A stretch of 7,521 nucleotides of DNA from Methanocorpusculum sp. (GCA_029987235.1 DALTWF010000051.1:1-7521); one strand, 5' to 3'; positions 1 to 6,813 are shown, numbered from the stretch's first letter. The notes: generated by a model from the letters alone, not told the origin. Translations and numbers: made by a program.

Positions 1-70
1 GAATATTGGATGTACTTACTCTTAAATGCGATTCTAATTTTTTTGGGATAGCACATGCATAAAAACAACC

Positions 71-83
71 CCGAAACTTTTTT
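71..83 (+). promoter_or_regulatory. Possible archaeal BRE/TATA promoter for the surface-protein operon
   Basis: A CCGAAA stretch followed by a run of T resembles an archaeal BRE (purine-rich, with an AA core) leading into a weak TATA element. Initiation about 25 bases downstream would fall near 103-108 and leave a leader of roughly 20 bases carrying the ribosome binding site at 115-120. Another AT-rich candidate (AAAAATAT, 94-101) lies closer to the start codon. No gene can be identified in positions 1-112, so a promoter somewhere here is likely even if the exact box is uncertain. Confidence 0.25.
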
Positions 84-114
84 GCCCAGTAAGAAAAATA
101 TGTACTCATAAATT

Positions 115-120
115 GAAAGG
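115..120 (+). promoter_or_regulatory. Ribosome binding site that decides the start at 128
   Basis: GAAAGG lies 7 bases before the ATG at 128. A possible in-frame TTG at 113 would add five residues (MKGTL), but it overlaps this purine-rich site and has no site of its own, so the ATG at 128 is preferred. The residues from 128 onward also make a normal signal peptide. Confidence 0.55.
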
Positions 121-127
121 CACTCTT

Positions 128-1339
128 ATGATAAAACAGAAAATCACCTTACTGTTGTTTGCCGCACTGCTCATTACACTGGCATGCACCGGTTCTGCAT
201 ACGCAGCAACAGCAGCGAACTCTGCAAACGTCAATCCGGGACTGACTATCTCCGAACTGAAACTCTACCCCGGAACACTTATGCCCAGCGAAGAAGGAAC
301 AGCATACGTCACCCTCACAAATACCGGAGAATACACTGTATTCGTCGAAGGATTCATCGTATATTCCGCATCCGGCGTAAAACTGACGCAATATGACCAG
401 TCACTTGGAAACATCAACCCCAAAGACCAGATAACCGTGTCCTTTGCCGTAAAAGCCGGTGACGAATGCGGAACATTCTACCCTTATATCACCATGAATT
501 ACACGGCAAATACCGGAAACGAGAACCGCCATTTCTATGCAAAAATACCCGTACCAGTGACAGTTGACGATAAATCAATCACTATCTCAGTATTAAATCG
601 TCCGGATGTATTCCAGCCGGACACCACACAGACACTAGCTCTGTCCATAGGAAATGTCAGGGCAAATGATATCGAAGGAGTTGAACTTTCTGTATCCGGA
701 GATGGTGTCACATCCCGTGAAGGAAAAGTCTTTGTCGGAGGAATTCCGGCAAATTCCAAACAGGAATCATCAATTACCGTCCTCACCACAAAAGAAACCA
801 AAGAAGTCACTCTTACTGCAGCCTATAGAAACGGTGCAAACTGGCATGAGGAATCCATAAATCTCCCGATAAATGCAGGAATATCAAGAACCGGAGCCGA
901 CCTTGTAATAAACAACATTGAGGTAAAACAGGCAACCGGATATACAACCATAAAAGGAGATGTAAACAACGCAGGACTTACTACAGCAAAAGCCGTAGTT
1001 GTAACCACGACCGGCACTGAAGAAGCAGGACCTTACTATAATTATGTAGTTGGTTCCCTTGATACAGACGGTCTTTCTGAATTTACCGTTACCTTCAAAA
1101 CCGATAAGCCTGAAGCAACAGTTCTGTTAACCTACAAGGACAATGCGGGAAACACATACAACCAGACAAAAGTTGTAAAACTCTCGCAGACAACAGACGG
1201 TAAATCTCAATCCTCATCTACCCCGGGAACGGACAACAGTGCTGTCCTTCCAACCGTACTTATCCTCATTGCAGCAGCCCTGATATTTGCCTTTGGCATT
1301 GTCGCATGGAGAAAAGGAATTTTCCGTAAAAAAGAATGA
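128..1339 (+). CDS. Secreted, C-terminally anchored S-layer-like surface protein (COG1361-like)
   Basis: This is a 403-residue exported protein. Residues 1-26 form a signal peptide: a Lys-containing start, a hydrophobic core, and a likely cleavage after Ala-Tyr-Ala. Three beta-rich segments follow at about 40-148, 151-250 and 258-352. They resemble the CARDB/NEW3-type sandwich domains of archaeal surface proteins, with phrases such as VTLTNTGEYTVFVEGF and GDVNNAGL. A Ser/Thr-rich linker (353-371) leads to a membrane helix (about 372-394) and a basic tail, giving an outside body with a small cytoplasmic end. The stop codon overlaps the start of the permease gene (ATGA), so the two are translationally coupled. 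In archaeal genomes such proteins often sit next to MacB-like permeases. By position it could be an extracytoplasmic partner of the permease, loosely analogous to MacA, but that is inference. A Cys at residue 20 is not in a good lipobox. The substrate is unknown. Confidence 0.85.
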   Translation: MIKQKITLLLFAALLITLACTGSAYAATAANSANVNPGLTISELKLYPGTLMPSEEGTAYVTLTNTGEYTVFVEGFIVYSASGVKLTQYDQSLGNINPKDQITVSFAVKAGDECGTFYPYITMNYTANTGNENRHFYAKIPVPVTVDDKSITISVLNRPDVFQPDTTQTLALSIGNVRANDIEGVELSVSGDGVTSREGKVFVGGIPANSKQESSITVLTTKETKEVTLTAAYRNGANWHEESINLPINAGISRTGADLVINNIEVKQATGYTTIKGDVNNAGLTTAKAVVVTTTGTEEAGPYYNYVVGSLDTDGLSEFTVTFKTDKPEATVLLTYKDNAGNTYNQTKVVKLSQTTDGKSQSSSTPGTDNSAVLPTVLILIAAALIFAFGIVAWRKGIFRKKE

Positions 1340-2598
1340 TTGAGACACAACCGCAGGAGAAAAAATCCCTCTGGACGAAAATTTATTCGCCCATGGTACT
1401 CTCCCTTGCCATCCGCAACCTCAGAATCAACCGGTTCCGAACCCTTCTGTCAATGATAGGTATCATTATCGGTGTATTTGCCATCTGCTGCATGGGAATG
1501 ATATCCGGTGGATTCTTAAGCCAGATGGATACTCTTGCTTCCAATTCTGCGGGAACAATGACAATATCCCCCATCGGCGAAAAAGTAATTGACGGAGAAA
1601 TCTGTACCGGATTCAATGAAAAAGAACTCAGAAACATTGAAGCCGCAGTGAAATCAGTCACAAAGAGTTATGAGATTCTGCCTGTTCAGAATACACTCCG
1701 CTCCGCATTTATCGGGAAAGACAAAAAACGGGAGACTGTTTCAATCTACGGTCTGCAGTCAAACGACATAGACAAAGTAATTGAATTCAAGAGCGGAACA
1801 AAACCCCGCGGAGCAACAAACATAGCAATCGGTGAAAAACTCGCCGATGACTACAAATTAAAAATTGGAAGCCGTATTGATATTCTTTCAGTCAGCGGAA
1901 ATGAAATATCCTACCGTGTTGTCGGCATTATGAAAAACAACGACCAGGAAGCCGGAAAAGCCATAACAACTGATAATATCGTATTAGGAACGCTGGAATT
2001 CTATGAAAATGTAGCAGGAAACAATCACGGACTCTATAAGAGCGTCATTGTCAATGCGAAAAATCCGGAAGAAGTAGATGCCATTGAAGCCGCGATTAAG
2101 AAAAAGATGAACGGAAGACCGGATAAAGACTCAGACGATACTGTGTCAATCTTCAAGGCATCCGACTTCCTGAGTGCCGTATCTGGTATTTTAGACCTGG
2201 CAAGCGCATTTACCGTCCTGATTTCCGCCATCTCACTTTTGGTTGCTGCGGTCGCCATTGTAAACGTGATGATGATGAGCGTAAAGGAACGCACCAAAGA
2301 AGTCGGCATTCTCAGAAGCATTGGTACATTTAAGGCACAGATTATGCAGATGTTCCTCTACGAATCAGCCATGATAGGTATTGCGGGTTCCCTTGTCGGT
2401 GTTGTTCTTTCAACGCTCGCATCGCTTGTCGGCTTCCTCATTATGATGCAGTCAGCAGAAGCGATGCTTACCTGGCCGGTATTAAGATACATTCCTATCG
2501 GCATAGGTGTAGGACTTGCAGTCTGCCTTGCTGCAGGAATTTATCCGGCATGGAAAGCAGCAAACCTGAATCCGGTTGACGCAATGGCCTCAGAATAA
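1336..2598 (+). CDS. MacB/FtsX-type ABC transporter permease
   Basis: This 420-residue protein has the standard layout of the family. A cytoplasmic N-terminus contains the LAIRNLRINRFRTLLSMIGI signature (24-43) running into helix 1 (about 36-60). A large external MacB core domain (about 61-283) follows, then three C-terminal helices at about 284-316, 342-372 and 385-403. The coupling segment after helix 2, VKERTKEVGILRSIG (316-330), and the terminal GIYPAWKAANLNPVDAM are hallmark sequences. In this family the permease pairs with a separate ATPase and transmits ATP-driven movement to the outside rather than forming a classic channel. It may move or extract lipids, peptides or proteins, or signal to the envelope. 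The start overlaps the preceding stop by 4 bases. No ATPase gene is next to it in this window, which is unusual because family members commonly sit beside one. The family call is secure; the substrate cannot be inferred. Confidence 0.92.
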   Translation: MIETQPQEKKSLWTKIYSPMVLSLAIRNLRINRFRTLLSMIGIIIGVFAICCMGMISGGFLSQMDTLASNSAGTMTISPIGEKVIDGEICTGFNEKELRNIEAAVKSVTKSYEILPVQNTLRSAFIGKDKKRETVSIYGLQSNDIDKVIEFKSGTKPRGATNIAIGEKLADDYKLKIGSRIDILSVSGNEISYRVVGIMKNNDQEAGKAITTDNIVLGTLEFYENVAGNNHGLYKSVIVNAKNPEEVDAIEAAIKKKMNGRPDKDSDDTVSIFKASDFLSAVSGILDLASAFTVLISAISLLVAAVAIVNVMMMSVKERTKEVGILRSIGTFKAQIMQMFLYESAMIGIAGSLVGVVLSTLASLVGFLIMMQSAEAMLTWPVLRYIPIGIGVGLAVCLAAGIYPAWKAANLNPVDAMASE

Positions 2599-2612
2599 AA
2601 AAGGAGAAAAAC

Positions 2613-3209
2613 ATGAGTATAGTAAAATCAATCAGAAATTTATTTTTTGAACCGGCACAGTTTTTTGAAAACTACACGAAAAAAGGATTGGGAATTCCAA
2701 TTCTCATAACTGTTATTTACGGAGTACTTGCAGCAGTCTATGCATTTCTTTCAACCATGCAAAAACCTGCTGCAATGGCGATGAATATTCCCGGTGTTTC
2801 AGCAGAAGAAATTATGCCGGCAATCGCAGGCGGTTCGGCATTCGGTGCATTTTTCACCGCAATAATCGCATGGATTGCTATGAGTCTGTTGTTCTTCTTC
2901 GCATTGAAGATTTTCTGCAAACCTGCGCCTGGTTTCAAGGATGTGCTGCATATTACGAGTTTTGGGGCGATTCCACTTGCAGTATCCGCGATTATTGAAA
3001 TTCTGATATCATTCGCCGGAACTCCGAATGCCTGGGCAATTCTGGTGCTGTCTGCCGCAGTCCTCTTTATTACCATTCCAATCTGGGTAAAAGGATTTGA
3101 AAAAATTGGTGCAGGACCGGAAAAGAAGATACTTACTGCAGTTATTATTGCCTGTCTGATTCCGGTAGTAATTTCCGTTGTAACAACAATTATGGGGACT
3201 GGCGCATAA
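2613..3209 (+). CDS. Yip1-family integral membrane protein
   Basis: This is a 198-residue, strongly hydrophobic protein with about five membrane helices (roughly 27-48, 73-101, 114-135, 139-159 and 172-194). The N-terminal phrase NLFFEPAQFFENYTKKG, with a conserved Pro before the first helix, and a long polar loop after helix 1 are typical of prokaryotic Yip1-domain proteins. Their function is poorly known; the eukaryotic namesakes act in membrane trafficking. A strong AAGGAG (2601-2606) stands 6 bases before the ATG. The gene follows the permease stop by only 14 bases, so it probably belongs to the same operon and may be an accessory of the permease complex. The stop lies one base from the stop of the convergent HMG-CoA reductase gene. 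The family assignment is moderately firm; the role in export is inference from position. Confidence 0.8.
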   Translation: MSIVKSIRNLFFEPAQFFENYTKKGLGIPILITVIYGVLAAVYAFLSTMQKPAAMAMNIPGVSAEEIMPAIAGGSAFGAFFTAIIAWIAMSLLFFFALKIFCKPAPGFKDVLHITSFGAIPLAVSAIIEILISFAGTPNAWAILVLSAAVLFITIPIWVKGFEKIGAGPEKKILTAVIIACLIPVVISVVTTIMGTGA

Positions 3210-3210
3210 T

Positions 3211-4404
3211 TCAGCCGCGACCGAGTTCCTTGTGCGCTTTGCCCAAATGCTGGGCAGAAAGTGCGCCAAGGAGCGATAATTCTCCTGCAAGAACTGCAGA
3301 TGCTGCAATTTCTGCAAATTTACGCGCTTTCCCGTCGCCTTTGCATCCGAGAAGCGAAAGACATTCCGACTGAGTCGGAAGAGATGTGCCACCACCCACA
3401 GTACCAACCGGTAGAGATGGAAGTGTAACTGAAACATATACTCCTCCTTCAACAACATCCGCAGTGGTAATGCAGGTGCTTCCCTCAACAACATGTGCCG
3501 CATCCTGACCGCAGGCAATGAATAATGCCGCAATCACGTTTGCCGCATGCGCATTTGCTCCAAATGATGCCGCGCGAATGGAACCGACCAGATTTTTGCG
3601 CATGTTTGCCTCGGCAAGAAGAGATGCTTCTGTTTTGAAAACAGTACGCACCAGTTCCTCAGATAAAAATACGCCTGCGGTTACTGTTTTTCCTCTTCCC
3701 TCAACGATATTTATTGCAGACGTTTTTTTATCACAGCACATATTTCCCGAAACTGCAATAAGGCGCACACCGGTTTTTTCCGCAAGAACTTTTGCCGCCG
3801 CTTCGGATGCAAGGGTTGCCATATTCATGCCCATCGCATCTTTCGTATCGAATTCAAAGCGGACATACAGATTTGTCCCCGCAGTATAGGTGGTCAGTCC
3901 GGTCAGTTTTCCATGCGATGTGGTTAATTCTGCGGATTTTTTCAGGATAGTGAAGTTATCTTCCGCCCAGCGTGCAGAATCCACTGCATGAACTATGCTT
4001 TTTGCTGCAAAAACAGGTGCACGGGTCATTTTATCCGAGATAATCCGGCATTGTGCACCGCCCGCTTTGGTTATTGCACTGCATCCGCGGTTAATTGATG
4101 CGACCAAAGCTCCCTCGGTTGTTGCAAGCGGAATCCAGAATGAACCGTCTGCATATTCACCATTGACAGAGAGAGGACCTGCAACTCCTAATGGCATTTG
4201 CACACAGCCAATCATATTTTCGATATTGCGGAAAACAGCAGGTTCTTCCGGAATTGTATAGGTACCTACTGTATCTAACGAAGACTGTGTTTCCTCCTCG
4301 ATATAAGTACGGCGCACACTTACTGCATCACGGGCAGGCAGCTCTTTTTCCAATGCATAAAGTTTCACCTCACCTGCACGTATTTTGTCAGTATATTCAC
4401 TCAT
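3211..4404 (-). CDS. hmgA: 3-hydroxy-3-methylglutaryl-CoA reductase, class I
   Basis: The enzyme reduces HMG-CoA to mevalonate with two NADPH, the committed step toward the isoprenoid chains of archaeal lipids. The 397-residue protein is soluble, lacking the membrane domain of eukaryotic forms, and has the usual archaeal length. Visible signatures are ENMIGCVQMPLGVAGPL (62-78), the catalytic Glu97 in TTEGA, the nucleotide-binding DAMGMNM (189-195), the catalytic Lys226 in CCDKK, Asp301 in GQDAAHVVEGS, GTVGGGTSLPTQ (334-345) and the catalytic His386 in SAQHLGKAH. All class I catalytic residues are present. The ATG at 4404 is chosen because it gives the usual family N-terminus (MSEYTDKIRAG). 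A GTG at 4425 would add seven unlikely residues. No Shine-Dalgarno site precedes 4404, so the message may be leaderless. The gene diverges from thiM and converges with the Yip1 gene. Confidence 0.96.
   Translation of the reverse strand: MSEYTDKIRAGEVKLYALEKELPARDAVSVRRTYIEEETQSSLDTVGTYTIPEEPAVFRNIENMIGCVQMPLGVAGPLSVNGEYADGSFWIPLATTEGALVASINRGCSAITKAGGAQCRIISDKMTRAPVFAAKSIVHAVDSARWAEDNFTILKKSAELTTSHGKLTGLTTYTAGTNLYVRFEFDTKDAMGMNMATLASEAAAKVLAEKTGVRLIAVSGNMCCDKKTSAINIVEGRGKTVTAGVFLSEELVRTVFKTEASLLAEANMRKNLVGSIRAASFGANAHAANVIAALFIACGQDAAHVVEGSTCITTADVVEGGVYVSVTLPSLPVGTVGGGTSLPTQSECLSLLGCKGDGKARKFAEIAASAVLAGELSLLGALSAQHLGKAHKELGRG
3234..3266. other. Imperfect hairpin near the convergent gene ends
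   Basis: TGCCCA (3240-3245) and TGGGCA (3251-3256) form a perfect six-pair stem around a 5-base loop. GCGC at 3234-3237 and GCGC at 3263-3266 can extend it across an unpaired stretch. It lies inside the last codons of hmgA and about 25 bases beyond the Yip1 stop. With only one base between the two stops, it is the nearest structure that could mark a 3' end for the + strand message. No T-run follows on the + strand, so a terminator role is speculative. Confidence 0.2.
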
Positions 4405-4470
4405 ACATAAGAATAGGCATGTCACTGACTAATACTTTTTTCTCCGACACGTGCGTACAATATATACAGA
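4405..4470. promoter_or_regulatory. Divergent hmgA/thiM promoter region
   Basis: These 66 bases separate two divergent start codons and must hold both promoters unless one lies inside a gene. A central AT-rich tract, TAATACTTTTTT (4430-4441), is roughly 28-40 bases from both starts. It could serve as a TATA-like element in either direction for leaderless messages, since neither gene has a Shine-Dalgarno site. A second element, AATATATAC (4459-4467), is too close to thiM to drive it. It could serve hmgA with a leader of about 30 bases. A CACGTG palindrome (4448-4453) lies between the two AT tracts and is a possible operator. No TPP riboswitch pattern was recognised. Confidence 0.45.
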
Positions 4471-5268
4471 ATGCAAAATCTCGCGCACTATCTTGACCTT
4501 GTTCGAAAAACGGCGCCGTTAATTCACCAGATAACAAATTATGTCACCGTAAACGACTGTGCAAATATTACAATAAGTTTCGGTGCATCGCCGGTTATGA
4601 CTCATTTTATGCCCGATGCGGTTGAAATGACAAAAAAATCCGGTGCTCTTGTCTTAAATATCGGAACGCCGGACAACACACAGATTGAGGTAATGAAAGC
4701 ATGCGCAAAAACAGCAAAGACTGCAGGAATTCCGGTAATTCTTGACCCGGTCGGCGCAGGTGCTACAGAATACCGGACAAATACCGCGCGGGAATTGATG
4801 CAGTATGCAACAGTGATAAAAGGAAACGCAGGAGAAATTGCAGCATTATCCGGAATAAAATCGGAAATGAAAGGGGTTGACTGTGAATATGTTTCGGAAA
4901 ACATCAGAGATATTGCAAAAAACCTTGCAAAAAAGACGAATGCAGTAATAATTGTGAGTGGAAAAGAAGATATTATTACTGATGGAAAACGTACCGCAGG
5001 TGTTTCCAACGGTGTTGAACTGATGAGCAGAGTTTCCGGCACAGGATGTATGGCATCAGCTGTTGCTGCATCATTTACCGCGCCGGTTTTTCAAAACGGC
5101 GATGTATTCTGCGCCTGCGTTTCGGCCATGACCTATCTTGGAATTGCAGGAGAAAATTCGGCGAAAACCGCAACCGGTCCCGGAAGTTTCAAGCCGGGTT
5201 ATTTCGATGCTGCTGCAGCGCTCACTGAAGAAGATTTTTCAAGAGCAAAAATCACGGAGTATGCATGA
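4471..5268 (+). CDS. thiM: Hydroxyethylthiazole kinase
   Basis: ThiM phosphorylates 4-methyl-5-(2-hydroxyethyl)thiazole with ATP, a salvage step that supplies thiazole phosphate to ThiE. The 265-residue length is normal for this ribokinase-like cytosolic family. Clear family sequences are PLIHQITNYVTVND (16-29), GASPVM (38-43), LNIGT (62-66), ILDPVGAGATEYR (90-102), VIKGNAGEIAALSG (115-128), IIVSGKEDIITDG (160-172) and GTGCMASA (190-197), which includes the active-site Cys193. The ATG at 4471 places the PLIH motif 15 residues in, as in relatives. It has no ribosome binding site, suggesting a leaderless transcript. Its stop overlaps the thiE start by 4 bases, coupling the two consecutive steps. 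No thiD is in the window, so the pyrimidine diphosphate must come from elsewhere. All key motifs are intact. Confidence 0.96.
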   Translation: MQNLAHYLDLVRKTAPLIHQITNYVTVNDCANITISFGASPVMTHFMPDAVEMTKKSGALVLNIGTPDNTQIEVMKACAKTAKTAGIPVILDPVGAGATEYRTNTARELMQYATVIKGNAGEIAALSGIKSEMKGVDCEYVSENIRDIAKNLAKKTNAVIIVSGKEDIITDGKRTAGVSNGVELMSRVSGTGCMASAVAASFTAPVFQNGDVFCACVSAMTYLGIAGENSAKTATGPGSFKPGYFDAAAALTEEDFSRAKITEYA

Positions 5269-5897
5269 ACTGCAGTCTGTATGTTGTAACGGATGAAAAA
5301 CTTTCAAACGGCAAATCTCATGCAGAAATCGCGCGCGAGGCTGTTAAAGGCGGTGCGGACATCATTCAGCTCAGAGACAAATGTGCAGAGTCGCGCAAAC
5401 TGTATGAATCTGCATGTGAAATCCGTGAGATAACCCGCGGAAAAGCGCTGTTCATCGTAAACGACCGGTTGGATATCGCGCTTGCCTCAAATGCAGACGG
5501 TGTGCATGTGGGACAGAGTGATTTGCCTGTCTCTGTTGTGCGCAAACTTTCACCGCCCGGATTTATCATAGGTATTTCAGTAGGCTCCATTGAAGAAGCG
5601 CGGAAAGGACTTGCAGACGGAGCAGATTACGTTGCAGTAAGTCCGGTTTTTGACACGGCATCAAAATCCGATGCCGGCGCAGGTCACGGGGTAAATACAA
5701 TCATAGAAATCCGTAAAGCGTTTTCGGATGCAAAAATACTCGGTATCGGGGGTATAAATAAAACAAATGTACGCGAGGTAATAAAAGCCGGGCTTGATGG
5801 AATTGCGGTAATTTCTGCGGTTGTTTCCGCTCCCGACATCACAAAAGCCGCACTTGATTTAAAAGAAATTGTACTGGAGGCAAAACATGGATGTTGA
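5265..5897 (+). CDS. thiE: Thiamine-phosphate synthase
   Basis: ThiE condenses hydroxymethylpyrimidine diphosphate with thiazole phosphate to give thiamine phosphate and pyrophosphate, in a cytosolic TIM barrel. The 210-residue protein carries the family motifs in order: LYVVTD (5-10), IIQLRDK (33-39) for pyrophosphate binding, FIVNDRLDIALA (63-74) with the Mg-linked Asn67/Asp68, ADGVHVGQSDLP (77-88), GISVGS (103-108), DYVAVSPVFDTASKSDAG (121-138), and the phosphate-binding GIGGI (160-164) and AVISAVV (181-187). GGAG (5256-5259) stands 5 bases before the ATG. The gene overlaps thiM by 4 bases and runs 11 bases into trm5. It is the stand-alone bacterial-type ThiE; many archaea instead use a ThiN domain fused to ThiD. 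Every active-site motif is intact. Confidence 0.96.
   Translation: MNCSLYVVTDEKLSNGKSHAEIAREAVKGGADIIQLRDKCAESRKLYESACEIREITRGKALFIVNDRLDIALASNADGVHVGQSDLPVSVVRKLSPPGFIIGISVGSIEEARKGLADGADYVAVSPVFDTASKSDAGAGHGVNTIIEIRKAFSDAKILGIGGINKTNVREVIKAGLDGIAVISAVVSAPDITKAALDLKEIVLEAKHGC
5876..5880 (+). promoter_or_regulatory. Ribosome binding site that decides the trm5 start at 5887
   Basis: GGAGG lies inside the end of thiE, 6 bases before the ATG at 5887. A longer in-frame reading from a TTG at 5869 would place this site within the coding sequence and add MYWRQN with no support. The ATG at 5887 is therefore taken as the start. Confidence 0.7.
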
Positions 5898-6813
5898 ACA
5901 GTGGTGCAGAAAAGTCCCGTTATCTAAAGGTGAAACAGCACGCAGGGAAATAATTGCATCAGGAATTGCCGACAGAACTCTGCGGCCACGGGTTGAGAAC
6001 GGATTTCTTCTCATTCCGGTACTTGATGAGAGAAATGCTGATTTGCGCGCGGTTTTTGCTGCGCTTCCGGAGCGCACCGAACTTGCGCGGCATGAACAGG
6101 TGGGCGGGATTGTTATTTTACAGGATGATGATGCAGAAGCCGCAGAAAAAATTCTTGCCGCGCGCCCGAATGTTCATACTGCGCTTTATGCAACATCACC
6201 TGTTGAAGGTGAGTTCCGTACAAAAACATTCAGGGTTCTTGCAGGGCTTCCGACAACTGAAACCATTTATAATGAATACGGTCACCGGATGATTGTTGAT
6301 TTAACCGCAGCATATTTTTCCGCGCGGCTTTCCAATGAGCGGCAGAGACTCTTATCACAGATGACTGATGGTGAAACCATTCTGGATCTGTTTGCCGGAG
6401 TGGGGCCGTTTCCGGTAATCCTGGGTAAAAAAGCAAAACTGATGATCTGCAACGACTTAAATCCCGAGGCAATCCGTCTGATGCAGAGAAATCTGCGGAT
6501 GAACCATCTCAATAACGTGCTGCCGATGCTTGGCGATGCAAAAAATCTGCCGGATGTTCTTGATCCGATGAAATTTGACAGGATAATTATGAATCTGCCG
6601 TTTGCCGCGTATGAATTTTTAGAAGCGGCCGCACGTCTTGCAAAACCCGGGACAAAAATACATCTCTATTCACTGGTCGAGCATGAAGGAGAACACATGG
6701 AAGATATTCTGCGCGCGTTCCCTGGCGCGCGCGTGTTTGAAAAATCCATCCGGTCATATTCTCCGACAAGCTGGCATGCGGTCTATGATATAGAGGTCGC
6801 AGATGAAATGTAA
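5887..6813 (+). CDS. trm5: tRNA (guanine37-N1)-methyltransferase, Trm5 family
   Basis: Trm5 transfers a methyl group from S-adenosylmethionine to N1 of G37, next to the tRNA anticodon. This prevents frameshifting and is the first step toward wyosine-type bases in archaea. The 308-residue protein has an N-terminal RNA-binding part (KVPLSKGETARR, 9-20; LLIPV, 41-45) and a middle part with EGEFRTKTFRVLAGL (107-121) and YFSARLSNERQR (143-154). A Rossmann methyltransferase domain follows with ILDLFAGVGPFPV (165-177), NDLNPEA (189-195), GDA (216-218) and NLP (236-238). By alignment from memory with the Methanocaldococcus enzyme (R145, E185, N265), the catalytic residues are Arg111, Glu151 and Asn236, all present. 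It is somewhat shorter than that enzyme (about 336 residues), mainly through a missing linker around residues 60-72. It overlaps thiE by 11 bases and the trpF-like gene by 11. The Taw2 relative is less likely given the NLP motif. Confidence 0.88.
   Translation: MDVEQWCRKVPLSKGETARREIIASGIADRTLRPRVENGFLLIPVLDERNADLRAVFAALPERTELARHEQVGGIVILQDDDAEAAEKILAARPNVHTALYATSPVEGEFRTKTFRVLAGLPTTETIYNEYGHRMIVDLTAAYFSARLSNERQRLLSQMTDGETILDLFAGVGPFPVILGKKAKLMICNDLNPEAIRLMQRNLRMNHLNNVLPMLGDAKNLPDVLDPMKFDRIIMNLPFAAYEFLEAAARLAKPGTKIHLYSLVEHEGEHMEDILRAFPGARVFEKSIRSYSPTSWHAVYDIEVADEM

Noticed and set aside
1..62. Two short frames open from the window edge (stops at 49-51 and 60-62) that might be the end of an upstream gene
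   Set aside because: The visible 16-19 residues match nothing recognisable, and the AT-rich composition fits an intergenic region equally well.
185..187. Lipoprotein Cys at residue 20 of the surface protein
   Set aside because: The preceding Thr-Leu-Ala is a poor lipobox, and a good signal peptidase I site (AYA) follows six residues later.
3009..3533. 174-codon open frame on the - strand overlapping the end of hmgA and of the Yip1 gene
   Set aside because: It lies in another frame over two well-supported genes; the translation is low in family-like features and rich in His, Arg and Leu, as expected of a shadow frame.
3518..3889. 123-codon open frame on the + strand inside hmgA
   Set aside because: It is antisense to catalytic regions of hmgA, with no ribosome binding site or recognisable motif.
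4405..4425. Longer hmgA start at a GTG (4425)
   Set aside because: It adds MTCLFLC, unlike family N-termini, and has no ribosome binding site at a suitable distance.
4405..4470. TPP riboswitch upstream of thiM
   Set aside because: The spacer is only 66 bases and shows no conserved TPP-riboswitch core (CUGAGA-type segment) or suitable folding.
4602..5042. 146-codon open frame antisense to thiM
   Set aside because: thiM has unmistakable motifs throughout this stretch; the antisense frame shows no recognisable domain or start signal.
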